Origin: Oceanobacillus arenosus
Lineage (GTDB): Bacteria > Bacillota > Bacilli > Bacillales > Amphibacillaceae
Assembly (NCBI RefSeq): GCF_003369575.1
Contig: NZ_PIOC01000017.1
Location: forward strand, 248,001 to 312,000
Direction of reading: 5' to 3'
Length of the DNA: 64,000 bases
The notes below the pieces were generated by a model. That model was not told the origin of the DNA. It ran no database searches and saw nothing but the letters and a program-made list of their open reading frames with translations. A program made the translations under genes and the position numbers. Shown here in pieces: positions 1 to 8,173 of this stretch. Position 1 is the first letter of the stretch, and each line of letters starts with the position of its first letter.

Positions 1-173
1 CTCATCCTACGATAAATATTTCGATGTGTAAAAGAATATACGGTTAAATAAATCGAAATAAATAATAATGGCAATGTGAAATAAAGAGGAATAAGCTGCA
101 TAAGACCTAAAATATTTAAAGCAAAGGAAAACAATGTTAAAAAAAGAAAAAGAAAAGGATACAGGCTTTCCAT
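1..173 (-). CDS. Small hydrophobic membrane protein, 3' end cut by the window edge
   Basis: Reads from an ATG at 173 to the left edge without a stop, giving 57 residues. A good Shine-Dalgarno (GGAGGGTGA) lies just upstream on the minus strand. The peptide is almost wholly hydrophobic, Phe/Leu-rich at residues 4-22 and again at 27-48, so two membrane segments are likely. It ends with a basic stretch (HRNIYRRM) near the cut. I do not recognise the family. It diverges from the small RNA gene to its right. Confidence 0.6.
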   Translation of the reverse strand, partial: MESLYPFLFLFLTLFSFALNILGLMQLIPLYFTLPLLFISIYLTVYSFTHRNIYRRM

Positions 174-231
174 AAAATCACCCTCCTGTTGTCAGTATAT
201 GAAATATAAAAGTGGAATAGAAGTGAACATT

Positions 232-260
232 TTGTGAAAATATGCACATATTTATTGTGT
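232..260 (+). promoter_or_regulatory. ResD/SrrA- or Rex-like palindrome upstream of the roxS -35
   Basis: TTGTGAA-AATA-TGCACAT (232-249) matches the Rex consensus TTGTGAA-N4-TTCACAA perfectly in the left half and at 5 of 7 bases in the right. TTTGTGAA also resembles the ResD box as I recall it. The box ends 5 bp before the -35 (TTGTGT, 255-260). A position upstream of the -35 suits an activator better than a repressor. Which protein binds is inference. Confidence 0.5.
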
Positions 261-283
261 TTTATCATAGAACTTGATATAAT
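255..283 (+). promoter_or_regulatory. Sigma-A promoter of roxS
   Basis: Weak -35 TTGTGT (255-260), 17-bp spacer and perfect -10 TATAAT (278-283). The start site should lie near 290. The poor -35 with a perfect -10 fits a promoter that needs an activator, consistent with the palindrome just upstream. Confidence 0.7.
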
Positions 284-289
284 AAGTTT

Positions 290-409
290 GTAAGTTAATT
301 ACAAACAAAAACCCCTTTTGTTTGATCATGAAACTTTCTCCCATCCCCCTTTGTATTTATACAAAGAACGGATAAAAGGATATACGCTGCCCCGTATATC
401 CTTTTTTTA
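290..409 (+). ncRNA. roxS: RsaE/RoxS family small regulatory RNA
   Basis: A promoter at 255-283 and a strong terminator (stem 378-386/393-401 plus a T run) bracket about 115 nt with no ORF. The interior has the hallmarks of RsaE/RoxS: a hairpin 302-310/316-324 with an ACCCC loop, an unpaired C-rich stretch CTCCCATCCCCC (338-349), then a hairpin CTTTGTA/TACAAAG. These match the S. aureus RsaE sequence as I remember it. The family is known to bind Shine-Dalgarno regions through its C-rich motifs and to tune central metabolism and NAD(H)-linked redox balance; it is activated by ResDE/SrrAB. The gene converges on spxH. The 5' end is inferred from the promoter. Confidence 0.93.
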
Positions 410-422
410 TTTCTTAAGCTAT

Positions 423-449
423 AAAAAAAAGCCTTAATAATTCAAGGCT
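423..449 (-). terminator. Rho-independent terminator of the yjbK-yjbI-spxH unit
   Basis: On the minus strand AGCCTT and AAGGCT flank an 8-nt loop, followed by a run of eight T. It lies just after the spxH stop. Confidence 0.8.
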
Positions 450-456
450 GGGTTTC

Positions 457-1350
457 TTAACTGATATATTTCCAGAAGGATCCATATTTTACAGGGATTC
501 TTTCTACTTTACGGGAAAATTGCAGTTTTTTCATTTCTTTTTCAGTTTTTACCATCGTCCAGTTATAGACGATAGAAATTTCTTTACTACCAACAACCTC
601 ATAATGCTTAATAAATTCTTCTAATGGCGGTTTCTCAGATGGAATCGGGCTTCGCTGTAACATTTCTTGTAGTACTAATTCATAAATTTCATAAGGATAA
701 AGTCCAGATACTTTAATACCTTGTTCATCCACTGCTTGATTAAATAAAACAATGGTCGGGATATAGTCAACTTCCATTTCCTGCGTTAATTTAATATCAT
801 CCTGTAATGCTTTCTTTGCTGAGGTAGAATAAAGATCCACTTCAAATTCATCTATATCAAGCTTTGCTTCCTTGGCGATTTTGATGAGAACTTCTTTATC
901 TGAAATATTTTGTTTCATTAAAAACAGGCTTTCTTGCAATCTCCGCAGAAAAACCCTACCAGCTCTCTTACCTTGTAACTCCGCTGCCTTAATCGCTAAG
1001 GAGGCGATGGTTGGAAAATATACAGGGTTCTCTAACCATAAATCTCCATCACAGCTCATACCTGTACGCATTGCTGTACGTTCCCAGATTTCCTTTAGTT
1101 TCCTTGGCTGTCCAAAGGTATCCTTTGACATTGAATTTAATAATCCTGTGACAATTGGACGTACTGTAAAGAAGCGTCCATATTCCATTGCAAGCTTCCG
1201 TAAATATGGTTCCAATGACCAGCATTCAGGACAAAGGGGGTCAATGAAAACATACATTTCAATCGGTTTTTGTACTAGATTTAAATAGCTATAGTTTGCC
1301 GATGTGCTTGTATTATTTGAGCCATTAAGCTCAGATTGATTCCAACTCAC
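457..1350 (-). CDS. spxH: SpxH/YjbH, ClpXP adaptor for Spx (DsbA-like fold)
   Basis: The family delivers the thiol-stress regulator Spx to ClpXP for degradation in the cytosol. The 297 residues match the family length. A CPEC thioredoxin-type motif lies at residues 40-43 after a beta strand (MYVFIDPLC), and the DsbA-like helical region follows. The start is GTG at 1350: AAGGAG sits 8 nt upstream, and the overlapping ATG runs straight into a stop. It is the last gene after yjbK and yjbI, 18 nt behind yjbI, as in B. subtilis. RoxS ends against its 3' terminator on the other strand. Confidence 0.93.
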   Translation of the reverse strand: MSWNQSELNGSNNTSTSANYSYLNLVQKPIEMYVFIDPLCPECWSLEPYLRKLAMEYGRFFTVRPIVTGLLNSMSKDTFGQPRKLKEIWERTAMRTGMSCDGDLWLENPVYFPTIASLAIKAAELQGKRAGRVFLRRLQESLFLMKQNISDKEVLIKIAKEAKLDIDEFEVDLYSTSAKKALQDDIKLTQEMEVDYIPTIVLFNQAVDEQGIKVSGLYPYEIYELVLQEMLQRSPIPSEKPPLEEFIKHYEVVGSKEISIVYNWTMVKTEKEMKKLQFSRKVERIPVKYGSFWKYIS

Positions 1351-1368
1351 ATCGAATTCTCCTTTCTT

Positions 1369-1758
1369 TTATTCTGATGTATTCATCATGTGGTTAGCGG
1401 TAAGGGTGATTCTTTCGAGTATTGCAGTACGATATGTTTCGGCAATCTCGACGTCATGTAGTGCACCTTCCAAGCATTCTAACCAAGCATTTCTTCTTGT
1501 TGGTGTTATTTCAAATGGAAGATGCCGTCTTCTTAACATTGGATGGCCACGTTCTTCCTCATATAGCCTAGGTCCACCAAAGAATTGTACGAAAAATAGT
1601 AATTGTATTCTTGCCGTTTCTGTTAAATCTTCAGGGAAAATTGGCGTTAAGTCGGAATGTTGGGCAACACGCTCATAAAAAGCAGTATTTAATTGATCAA
1701 CTGCATCATATCCACCGATTGCTTCATATATAGTTCCATCATTAGCTGTTGTCATAGT
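1369..1758 (-). CDS. yjbI: Group II truncated haemoglobin YjbI
   Basis: Haem protein of the 2-on-2 group II class, linked in B. subtilis to YjbH and peroxide/NO handling. Visible signatures: Tyr B10 in FYERV, the FFGGP turn, the proximal-histidine segment HPMLRRRH and a G8 Trp in RNAWLE. I start at the ATG at 1758 (MTTANDG), which has GAGGTG 9 nt upstream; this gives 129 residues, near the usual 130. A longer frame exists but lacks a ribosome site. It lies 18 nt upstream of spxH. Confidence 0.92.
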   Translation of the reverse strand, partial: TMTTANDGTIYEAIGGYDAVDQLNTAFYERVAQHSDLTPIFPEDLTETARIQLLFFVQFFGGPRLYEEERGHPMLRRRHLPFEITPTRRNAWLECLEGALHDVEIAETYRTAILERITLTANHMMNTSE

Positions 1759-1840
1759 ACAGTTCACCTCACATTGATTATATTGTATCAATCGAACTAT
1801 AGATGAGCAACAAATCTGATTGGGATCTAGTCAATACTTC

Positions 1841-2413
1841 CTATTTTGGTAAAGAATTAAAAAAGCGTTCAATCTTATTTGGAGTTTGTTTTTTTGAAAT
1901 ATTATATTCGGCTAAGATATTTAGAAATGTTTCTAAACCAACATCCTTATTTTGCGCTTCTAATTCAAATTCATAATCTGTTTTTCCATTATAATTACTA
2001 ATATCTAATACAATTAAAACGTCTTTATACTGTGCTTCGCGCCGTTCTGTTGTTAGGCTTCCATAAAAGCTTAAGGATTCAAATGCGATTCCTTTTTTGA
2101 GTAATTGCTTCGAGATATGCTCTTTTGATATGATCTTGCCGTTTAGCCAATCAGTTGCTTCTTGTTTCGTTAATTCATCATGGGTTTCAAGCAGACCAAG
2201 TTCATGTGGTTCCTTTAATGTCAGACGATACTTACCATTCTTCTCCCTGATTCGGAGGGCACAGCCATTCTCTTTTAGTTGGAAATTTTTTGTTTCAAAA
2301 TAATAATTGGTTTGTACTTCACTATATTCAGGGAATGGTAAATTATCCAACAATCGTTGAAATTCATCCATCGTTAGCAAGTTTTTATATTCAATTTCAA
2401 TTTCCTGTGCCAT
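1841..2413 (-). CDS. yjbK: CYTH-domain triphosphatase YjbK
   Basis: CYTH proteins form a beta tunnel that hydrolyses triphosphate substrates, often inorganic triphosphate, with divalent metal. The N-terminal ExExK signature is present (EIEYK, residues 6-10), followed by alternating charged strands (RIREKNGKYRLTLKEP, FELEAQ). Length 190 matches the family. A GGAGG site precedes the ATG. It is divergent from the (p)ppGpp synthetase yjbM and heads the yjbK-yjbI-spxH unit. The exact substrate cannot be read from sequence. Confidence 0.9.
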   Translation of the reverse strand: MAQEIEIEYKNLLTMDEFQRLLDNLPFPEYSEVQTNYYFETKNFQLKENGCALRIREKNGKYRLTLKEPHELGLLETHDELTKQEATDWLNGKIISKEHISKQLLKKGIAFESLSFYGSLTTERREAQYKDVLIVLDISNYNGKTDYEFELEAQNKDVGLETFLNILAEYNISKKQTPNKIERFFNSLPK

Positions 2414-2560
2414 GTTTTGTTACGGCCTCCAGTATTAATAAAATTAGGTACTATTGATTATGGCTAAAAATAATAAAATATGCAATGAATAACCATTCTA
2501 ATAGTAGTATGTTAAAATAATATAAGCTATAATTTGAATGGATATAAGAGGTGTAAGCGA

Positions 2561-3169
2561 ATGAATTGGGTAGAATTTCTAGCCCCATACAAACAAGTTG
2601 TTGAAGAATTAAAAGTAAAATTAAAAGGAATGCGTCCGCAATTCGAATTTGAGTCCAGTCACTCGCCTATTGAATTTGTAACTGGTAGGGTGAAACCGAT
2701 ACCAAGCATTGTTGAAAAAGCGAAGACGAGAGAGATTTCTCCAGAAAATATCGAAAAGGAGCTCCAAGATATTGCTGGTCTACGTGTCGTATGTCAATTT
2801 GTTGATGATATATATACTGTTGTTGATATGCTACGAACAAGAAACGATTTTACCATTGTTGAAGAGCGGGATTATGTTACGAAAAAGAAAAAAAGTGGCT
2901 ACCGCTCCTATCATATGATTATAGAATACCCGGTAGAAATGATTCATGGAAGAAAGATGGTACTAGCCGAAATTCAAATTCGCACCTTAGCAATGAATTT
3001 CTGGGCGACAAATGAACACTCATTAAACTATAAATACGACGGAAGAATTCCGACTGACATTAAAGAGCGATTGCAAAATGCTGCAGAAGCAGCATTTAAA
3101 TTAGATGAAGAAATGTCGAAAATCAAACATGAAATTCAAGAGGCGCAATGGATTTTTCACAGGAAATAA
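2561..3169 (+). CDS. yjbM: Small alarmone synthetase YjbM (RelQ/SasB)
   Basis: Makes (p)ppGpp from ATP and GDP/GTP; a single synthetase domain without hydrolase or TGS domains. Motifs: EFVTGRVKP (N-terminal), DIAGLRVVCQF, SGYRSYHMI and EIQIRTLAMNFWA, ending in a charged helix. The start is ATG 2561 (MNWVEFLAP) with AGAGGTG 8 nt upstream; the frame opens 27 nt earlier without a ribosome site. 202 residues. It begins the co-directional run yjbM-ppnK-yjbO. Confidence 0.93.
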   Translation: MNWVEFLAPYKQVVEELKVKLKGMRPQFEFESSHSPIEFVTGRVKPIPSIVEKAKTREISPENIEKELQDIAGLRVVCQFVDDIYTVVDMLRTRNDFTIVEERDYVTKKKKSGYRSYHMIIEYPVEMIHGRKMVLAEIQIRTLAMNFWATNEHSLNYKYDGRIPTDIKERLQNAAEAAFKLDEEMSKIKHEIQEAQWIFHRK

Positions 3170-3200
3170 AAAAATAAGCTAAACTTAGGGGATGACTTAC

Positions 3201-4013
3201 TTGAAATTCAAGATTATTTCAAAAGGTGATAACCGATCCAATAGAATTAAAGAGACGATGAAGCAATATTTAACAGATTTTAATTTAGTTTACGACAAGG
3301 AGGAGCCAGATCTTGTCATATCAGTTGGCGGTGATGGTACGTTTTTAGAGGCGTTCCACCGATATGTCCATCGTTTAGAATCTACTGCTTTTATCGGCGT
3401 ACATACAGGACACTTAGGGTTTTATGCGGATTATTTACCAAATGAAATCGAGAAATTAGTCATTGAAATCGCGAAAACACCTTTCCAGGTTGTAGAATAC
3501 CCACTTTTAGAAGTGACGATTCGTTCTAAAACAGGGGAGAAAGAAGATCGTTTTCTTGCATTAAATGAAGCGATGATTAAGACAATTGAAGGATCGGTAG
3601 TACTTGATGTAGAGATCAAGGGTGAGCATTTTGAAACCTTCCGTGGTGATGGGATATGTGTATCAACACCTACAGGAAGTACAGCGTATAATAAAGCGTT
3701 AGGTGGTGCGATTTTACATCCTTCGTTAGAAGTAATCCAATTAACAGAAATGGCATCGATTAATAATCGTGTATTCCGTACCATTGGCTCTCCACTTGTT
3801 TTACCAAAGCACCATCCATGTAAATTAAAACCAATGGTTGATAGTAGTTTTATCATCGCAATCGACCATTTTACAAAGAATTTTACAAATGTCCATTCGA
3901 TACATTGTCATGTAGCAAAAGAGAAGGTTCGCTTTGCGCGGTTTAGACAATTTCCGTTTTGGAATCGGGTTAGGGATTCATTTGTAGCAGAGGATAAGAA
4001 TTTAATTGAATGA
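3201..4013 (+). CDS. ppnK: NAD kinase (PpnK/NadK)
   Basis: Phosphorylates NAD to NADP in the cytosol. Visible are the SVGGDGT nucleotide-binding motif, the LALNEAMIK segment and the [14 protein letters not shown] motif. Start chosen as TTG 3201 ([10 protein letters not shown]), because the Shine-Dalgarno AGGGG (3187-3191) is correctly spaced for it and collides with the ATG at 3192. 270 residues. Its GGGGATG (3188-3194) is exactly complementary to CATCCCC in the nearby RoxS RNA. It is 12 nt from yjbO, so probably co-transcribed. Confidence 0.93.
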   Translation: MKFKIISKGDNRSNRIKETMKQYLTDFNLVYDKEEPDLVISVGGDGTFLEAFHRYVHRLESTAFIGVHTGHLGFYADYLPNEIEKLVIEIAKTPFQVVEYPLLEVTIRSKTGEKEDRFLALNEAMIKTIEGSVVLDVEIKGEHFETFRGDGICVSTPTGSTAYNKALGGAILHPSLEVIQLTEMASINNRVFRTIGSPLVLPKHHPCKLKPMVDSSFIIAIDHFTKNFTNVHSIHCHVAKEKVRFARFRQFPFWNRVRDSFVAEDKNLIE

Positions 4014-4025
4014 GGTTGAGTCGGG

Positions 4026-4916
4026 ATGAATTGGGTAATCACAAAGGAACATCATGGAATGATTATCCGTGATTTTCTGCAAATGAATCAAGCATTTTCA
4101 AGAAGAATGCTCACAACAGTAAAGAAGGATGAACGGATACTAGTTAATGGGACACCGCAAACGGTTCGCTTTTGTTTGACGGAAGGGGACTATTTAGAGG
4201 TTCATTTACCAAAGGAAACGATTGGAGACAATATGGTTCCAGAGGAAATGGAGCTAGAAATCGTCTATGAGGATGACGCCTTAATCGTCCTAAATAAACC
4301 AGCAGGCATTGCTACAATTCCATCTCGACATCATCCAACTGGAACGATTGCAAATGGAGTATTAGCATATTATGCTAAAAATAAAATCCCATATACAATT
4401 CATGTGGTTACGAGACTGGATAGAGATACGTCAGGACTATTATTAATAGCGAAGGATCGATACAGTCATTCCTTGCTTTCTACATCGCAAAAGCAAGGAA
4501 AAGTCAAGCGCAAATATCAAGCAATTGTCAGCGGTCACTTGGAACAAAAGAATGGAACAATTGATGCACCAATTGAACGAAAAGAAGGTTCCATAATTGA
4601 ACGTGCGGTAATTGAAACTGGAAAAAGGGCGGTCACACACTATAGCGTACTGAAAGAGTACGTGGATGCAAGTCTAGTTGAAATGGAACTTGAAACAGGA
4701 CGAACCCATCAAATCCGGGTGCATTTATCCCATATAAATCATCCTCTGCTGGGGGATGATTTATATGGAGGAAGCATCGATAGAATAAAGCGTCAGGCAT
4801 TACACTGTGTTGAAGTCAGTTGCGAGCATCCATTTACAAAGGAAATAATCAGGCTTAGGTCCACCCCTCCCGATGATATGCTTGATATAATCGGGAACTT
4901 AGAAAACGCTAAGTAA
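4026..4916 (+). CDS. yjbO: RluD/RluA-family pseudouridine synthase YjbO
   Basis: Converts uridine to pseudouridine in RNA, most likely 23S rRNA. An S4-like RNA-binding segment (residues 10-60) precedes the catalytic domain, whose Asp lies in VVTRLDRDTSGLLL. GRTHQIRVHLSHI and LLGDDLYGG are further family motifs. 296 residues, slightly longer than B. subtilis YjbO. Follows ppnK by 12 nt. Its last 8 nt overlap the 3' end of the convergent prpE gene. Confidence 0.92.
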   Translation: MNWVITKEHHGMIIRDFLQMNQAFSRRMLTTVKKDERILVNGTPQTVRFCLTEGDYLEVHLPKETIGDNMVPEEMELEIVYEDDALIVLNKPAGIATIPSRHHPTGTIANGVLAYYAKNKIPYTIHVVTRLDRDTSGLLLIAKDRYSHSLLSTSQKQGKVKRKYQAIVSGHLEQKNGTIDAPIERKEGSIIERAVIETGKRAVTHYSVLKEYVDASLVEMELETGRTHQIRVHLSHINHPLLGDDLYGGSIDRIKRQALHCVEVSCEHPFTKEIIRLRSTPPDDMLDIIGNLENAK

Positions 4917-5649
4917 AGTAACTGAATTTATCTTCCATCAATGGCTGTTTTGACGGAACAGAGACAATTGCTTCCTCAGGCAAGCGGAAAGCCGTCAATG
5001 CATTACCGAAAACACAACCAGTATCAATATTAATCGTCTTATTTACTATTCTCGGTTTTTTCACTGGAGTATGTCCATAGATTATCCACTGGGTTCCATG
5101 ATAATGCTTTGCCCAATCGCGGCGAATCGGACGACCATCTGCATCAAACTGTCCAGAGATATCACCATAAAGGACAAAGGTCTTCACCCTTTTGTCAGTT
5201 CGCCCAATCAACTCTTCTTTGATACCAGCGTGAGCTATAATCGCATTTGCTTCTGGGACTTGCAGATACAACGGGGCCTGGTCATAGAGAGTCATAAACA
5301 TTTCCATTATATTCTGTTGCTCGTTTCTTGGTAAAGCGACATATTCGGCAACCGTTGTTTCTAGACCATAACGATGAAGTACATTATTCCCGAGGAAAAA
5401 ACGATATAATTTATTGCAATGATTTCCAGGTACATAGTTTGCCTTATGATGGACAACAACCATTTTGTATACGAGCTTAATAACAGAAATTGAATCTGGA
5501 CCACGGTCGGTAATATCACCAACGAAAATGGGTATCCTACCATCTGGATGAACAAAGATATCATTCTTCAGATCGTAACCTAGCTTATCGAATAGAGAGC
5601 AAAGTTCCTCCATACAGCCATGTACATCGCCAATTATGTCAATTTTCAT
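4909..5649 (-). CDS. prpE: PrpE, bis(5'-nucleosyl)-tetraphosphatase / PPP-family phosphatase
   Basis: Metallophosphatase of the Ap4A hydrolase/PPP group. The metal-binding blocks are intact: GDVHGC (7-12), GDITDRGP (44-51), GNHCNK (75-80), then HAGI and YGHTPV. 246 residues matches B. subtilis PrpE, which is reported to act on nucleoside tetraphosphates and phosphotyrosine and to affect spore germination. Convergent with yjbO, overlapping by 8 nt. Confidence 0.93.
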   Translation of the reverse strand: MKIDIIGDVHGCMEELCSLFDKLGYDLKNDIFVHPDGRIPIFVGDITDRGPDSISVIKLVYKMVVVHHKANYVPGNHCNKLYRFFLGNNVLHRYGLETTVAEYVALPRNEQQNIMEMFMTLYDQAPLYLQVPEANAIIAHAGIKEELIGRTDKRVKTFVLYGDISGQFDADGRPIRRDWAKHYHGTQWIIYGHTPVKKPRIVNKTINIDTGCVFGNALTAFRLPEEAIVSVPSKQPLMEDKFSYFT

Positions 5650-6002
5650 TAGTATTCACCTCTTCTTTTTAAAACTAGGCTGGCGGAAAGTCATTTGCTA
5701 TCGCCTCAGTTGCAATTATATTGTATACTTACCTATCAAAAAAACGATTGCAATGCAAATCGAATTAGCTTAATATATTGCACGTAGCTTAAATCGAGTT
5801 AGGATTGAAATAATGTCTATATTTATAGTAATTATACACCAAATAATCGATTATTACTCCTCATGAATGCTTGGGAGATGTTTGATAAAGGCATAAAATG
5901 GGAATATCATTAGTTGTTGTTTTAGCAGTAACGCGATTACCTATGCAAGGCTGAAATAGGAGAGAGCATGTTGCACTTAGCAGTAGAAAAGGAAGTGATC
6001 AC
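5650..6002. other. Intergenic region between prpE and mgtE, no gene
   Basis: 353 AT-rich bases between divergent genes. I looked for the Mg2+ M-box that often precedes mgtE; its GGTGAGGCTCC core is absent. The only clear element is the mgtE ribosome site AAGGAAGTG just before 6003. The region is long enough for another leader structure, but none could be assigned. Confidence 0.5.
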
Positions 6003-7388
6003 ATGGAGGATACACACAAGAACTATGAGGATCAATATGAGGAAAAATATCAAGAGCATTGGATGAAGATTGAAACAGCACTAGAGAATGAACAATTAGA
6101 TGAATTTAGAGAACAGTTTTTAGTAATACATCCATACGATCAAGCGATGTTCTTCATCGAGCAATCAAAGGAAAATAGATTGATTATTTATTCCTATTTA
6201 TCTCCGGAAGAAATTGCAGAAATTATGATAAATATCGAATTGGAAGATACAAAACAGTATTTCATCGAGATGGATCCAAGATTCGCTGCAATGGTTTTCT
6301 CTGATATGCCTGCAGATGATTCAGTAGATATATTAAATGAAATGAATAAAGAGGAAGTTGCAAGCTTCTTAACAATAATGGACAAAGAAGCGGCAGATGA
6401 AATTAAACAGTTACTCCATTATGAGGAGAAAACCGCCGGAAGTATTATGACGACGGAATATGTTGCAGTATTCAAGGCGCAAACAGCAGAACAGGCAATG
6501 AAGCATTTGAAGAAAGAAGCACCTGGCGCAGAAACGATTTATTATTTATATGTACTGAATGATGACAAACAGTTGGTTGGTGTTCTATCTTTACGTGATT
6601 TAATTATTGCAAATGAAAGTACAATGATAGAGGAAATTATGAGTGAAAAAATTGTCGCAGTTTCTGTCGGTAAGGACCAAGAAGAAGTTGCACAAATGTT
6701 TAGAGATTACGATTTCCTTGCACTACCAGTTGTAGATTTCCAGAATCATCTATTAGGAATCATTACGGTCGATGATATTTTGGACGTTATGGAAGAAGAG
6801 GCAAGTGAGGATTATTCCAAACTCGCGGCTATATCAGATAAAGATCAACCTAGTGATACAGCTTTTTCCTCCGCTAGAAAACGATTGCCTTGGTTAATTA
6901 TTCTGCTATTTTTAGGAATGTTTACTGCAACATTAATTGGTCAATTTGAAGCGACATTAGAAAAAGTTGCTGTATTAGCAATTTTCATTCCATTAATTGG
7001 TGGTACAGCGGGAAATGCAGGAACACAAGCATTAGCAGTAGCTATTCGTGGACTTGCTACGGGAGAATACGAAAAACAAGGGAAAATGAAATTAATATTA
7101 CGTGAGGGTGGAACAGGGTTAATTACGGGAACAGTAAGTGGCATTGTTATTATGTTTATTATTTATTTTTGGAAAGGCGATCTTTTCTTAGGAATGCTTG
7201 TAGGTGTTTCGATTATGGTATCCTTGACCGTTGCAACCCTTGCAGGAACACTTGTACCAATGATTATGGACTCGTTTAAGATTGATCCAGCAGTGGCATC
7301 TGGACCATTTATTACAACGATTAATGATATTATTTCCATTTTAATCTATTTTGGCTTAGCAACAACGTTTATGGCATATTTGATTTAG
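6003..7388 (+). CDS. mgtE: Mg2+ channel/transporter MgtE
   Basis: Dimeric inner-membrane Mg2+ channel gated by cytosolic Mg2+. Residues 1-140 form the helical MgtE N domain, about 140-265 two CBS domains (the second includes VVDFQNHLLGIITVDDILDVM), and 295-461 five membrane helices with the pore motif PLIGGTAGNAGTQALA. 461 residues, full length. In B. subtilis yjbQ follows prpE, so this is a local replacement in the synteny block. Confidence 0.95.
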   Translation: MEDTHKNYEDQYEEKYQEHWMKIETALENEQLDEFREQFLVIHPYDQAMFFIEQSKENRLIIYSYLSPEEIAEIMINIELEDTKQYFIEMDPRFAAMVFSDMPADDSVDILNEMNKEEVASFLTIMDKEAADEIKQLLHYEEKTAGSIMTTEYVAVFKAQTAEQAMKHLKKEAPGAETIYYLYVLNDDKQLVGVLSLRDLIIANESTMIEEIMSEKIVAVSVGKDQEEVAQMFRDYDFLALPVVDFQNHLLGIITVDDILDVMEEEASEDYSKLAAISDKDQPSDTAFSSARKRLPWLIILLFLGMFTATLIGQFEATLEKVAVLAIFIPLIGGTAGNAGTQALAVAIRGLATGEYEKQGKMKLILREGGTGLITGTVSGIVIMFIIYFWKGDLFLGMLVGVSIMVSLTVATLAGTLVPMIMDSFKIDPAVASGPFITTINDIISILIYFGLATTFMAYLI

Positions 7389-7407
7389 GCACTCGCCTTT
7401 CCTGCTC

Positions 7408-7434
7408 ACAAATAAAAACTGGGTTCATATACTA
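7408..7434 (+). promoter_or_regulatory. Candidate sigma-K/sigma-E promoter of cotO
   Basis: CATATACTA (7426-7434) fits the mother-cell -10 consensus CATANNNTA exactly. ACA (7408-7410) lies 15 bp upstream as a -35. The start site would be about 25 nt before the cotO start codon. Confidence 0.55.
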
Positions 7435-7464
7435 GTTTAGTGGATGAGAAAGGAGAAATGAACC

Positions 7465-7995
7465 ATGAGTGATAAGAAATTTGCAAACGAGCCAATGCTT
7501 TATATTCAGCAACCAAGTATTAGTAGACCGGCTGCACCGATGCAGCATCAATACACATCACCAAAACGACGCAAAGATGTAATCAGTTCGGAATCAACTG
7601 CAGATACACAATTGAAATCTGCTGCTGCACCACGCAAAAGGGTTAAACATAATACTTTCCAGCAACAATTGATGGGGAAAACGGTTGACAATCTTGAAGA
7701 AACAATCGATCAAGAGCCGGTTCAGGAAAAGGTTGACGAAGTAAAAGAGCAAGCCACACAGAATCGAAAAAAGCAATTTAAAGAGATGACACTTCAAGAA
7801 AAAGCGTTGTATTTAGCTGACTCGCCAACCTTTGCACCAAAAGTAAAATGCGAAGTTAAAACAAATGAACAGTCACATCGAGGAATCGTAACGGATTTTA
7901 AAGATGATACGGTATTTATGCAAGTAGGTAGAAGAACAACGTTAACCTCTATCCCATTTGCAGATATTACAGAAATTCGAATGATTAGCTTTTAA
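7465..7995 (+). CDS. cotO: Spore coat morphogenetic protein CotO
   Basis: CotO is a mother-cell protein needed for outer coat assembly. The C-terminal 70 residues carry the family domain: MTLQEKALYLAD, then a small beta unit with PFADITEIRMISF at the end. The first 100 residues are low-complexity and rich in Gln, Lys, Pro and Ser, as usual. 176 residues, preceded by AAAGGAG. It lies next to the cotZ relative, as in B. subtilis (yjbX-cotZ). Confidence 0.88.
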   Translation: MSDKKFANEPMLYIQQPSISRPAAPMQHQYTSPKRRKDVISSESTADTQLKSAAAPRKRVKHNTFQQQLMGKTVDNLEETIDQEPVQEKVDEVKEQATQNRKKQFKEMTLQEKALYLADSPTFAPKVKCEVKTNEQSHRGIVTDFKDDTVFMQVGRRTTLTSIPFADITEIRMISF

Positions 7996-8005
7996 ATGGA
8001 ACAAT

Positions 8006-8120
8006 AAAAGCTCAAGCGCTGGAATTGACTTAAGAAATGTTTATTCTTCCCGATACTATTAGAAAACTAAGGTTTAACCAAGCCTTTAGGTGACAGCCTT
8101 AGTTGCACCTACCTAGTAAA
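8006..8120 (-). repeat. Dispersed repeat R1, copy A
   Basis: In reverse complement this reads CTAGGTAGGTGCAACTAAGG, then CTGTCACCTAAAGGCTTGG and TTAAACCTTAGTTTTC. The same order of blocks occurs at 10591-10700, 17868-17935 and, shortened, 21704-21740. No ORF. Function unknown. Confidence 0.65.
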
Positions 8121-8162
8121 AAAACACCATGATATGGGCTAACCCAATTCATGGTGTTTTTA
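8117..8162. terminator. Bidirectional terminator between cotO and the cotZ relative
   Basis: A perfect 12-bp stem, AAAACACCATGA (8121-8132) with TCATGGTGTTTT (8149-8160), extended inward by TGGG/CCCA, with A and T runs on both sides. Serves the convergent cotO and cotZ genes. Confidence 0.85.
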
Positions 8163-8173
8163 TATATATTTAA

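Noticed and set aside
872-1288. 138-residue plus-strand frame
   Set aside because: Lies fully antisense to spxH, has no ribosome site and no sensible domain.
5650-6002. Possible M-box riboswitch before mgtE
   Set aside because: The conserved GGTGAGGCTCC core and the rest of the fold are not present.
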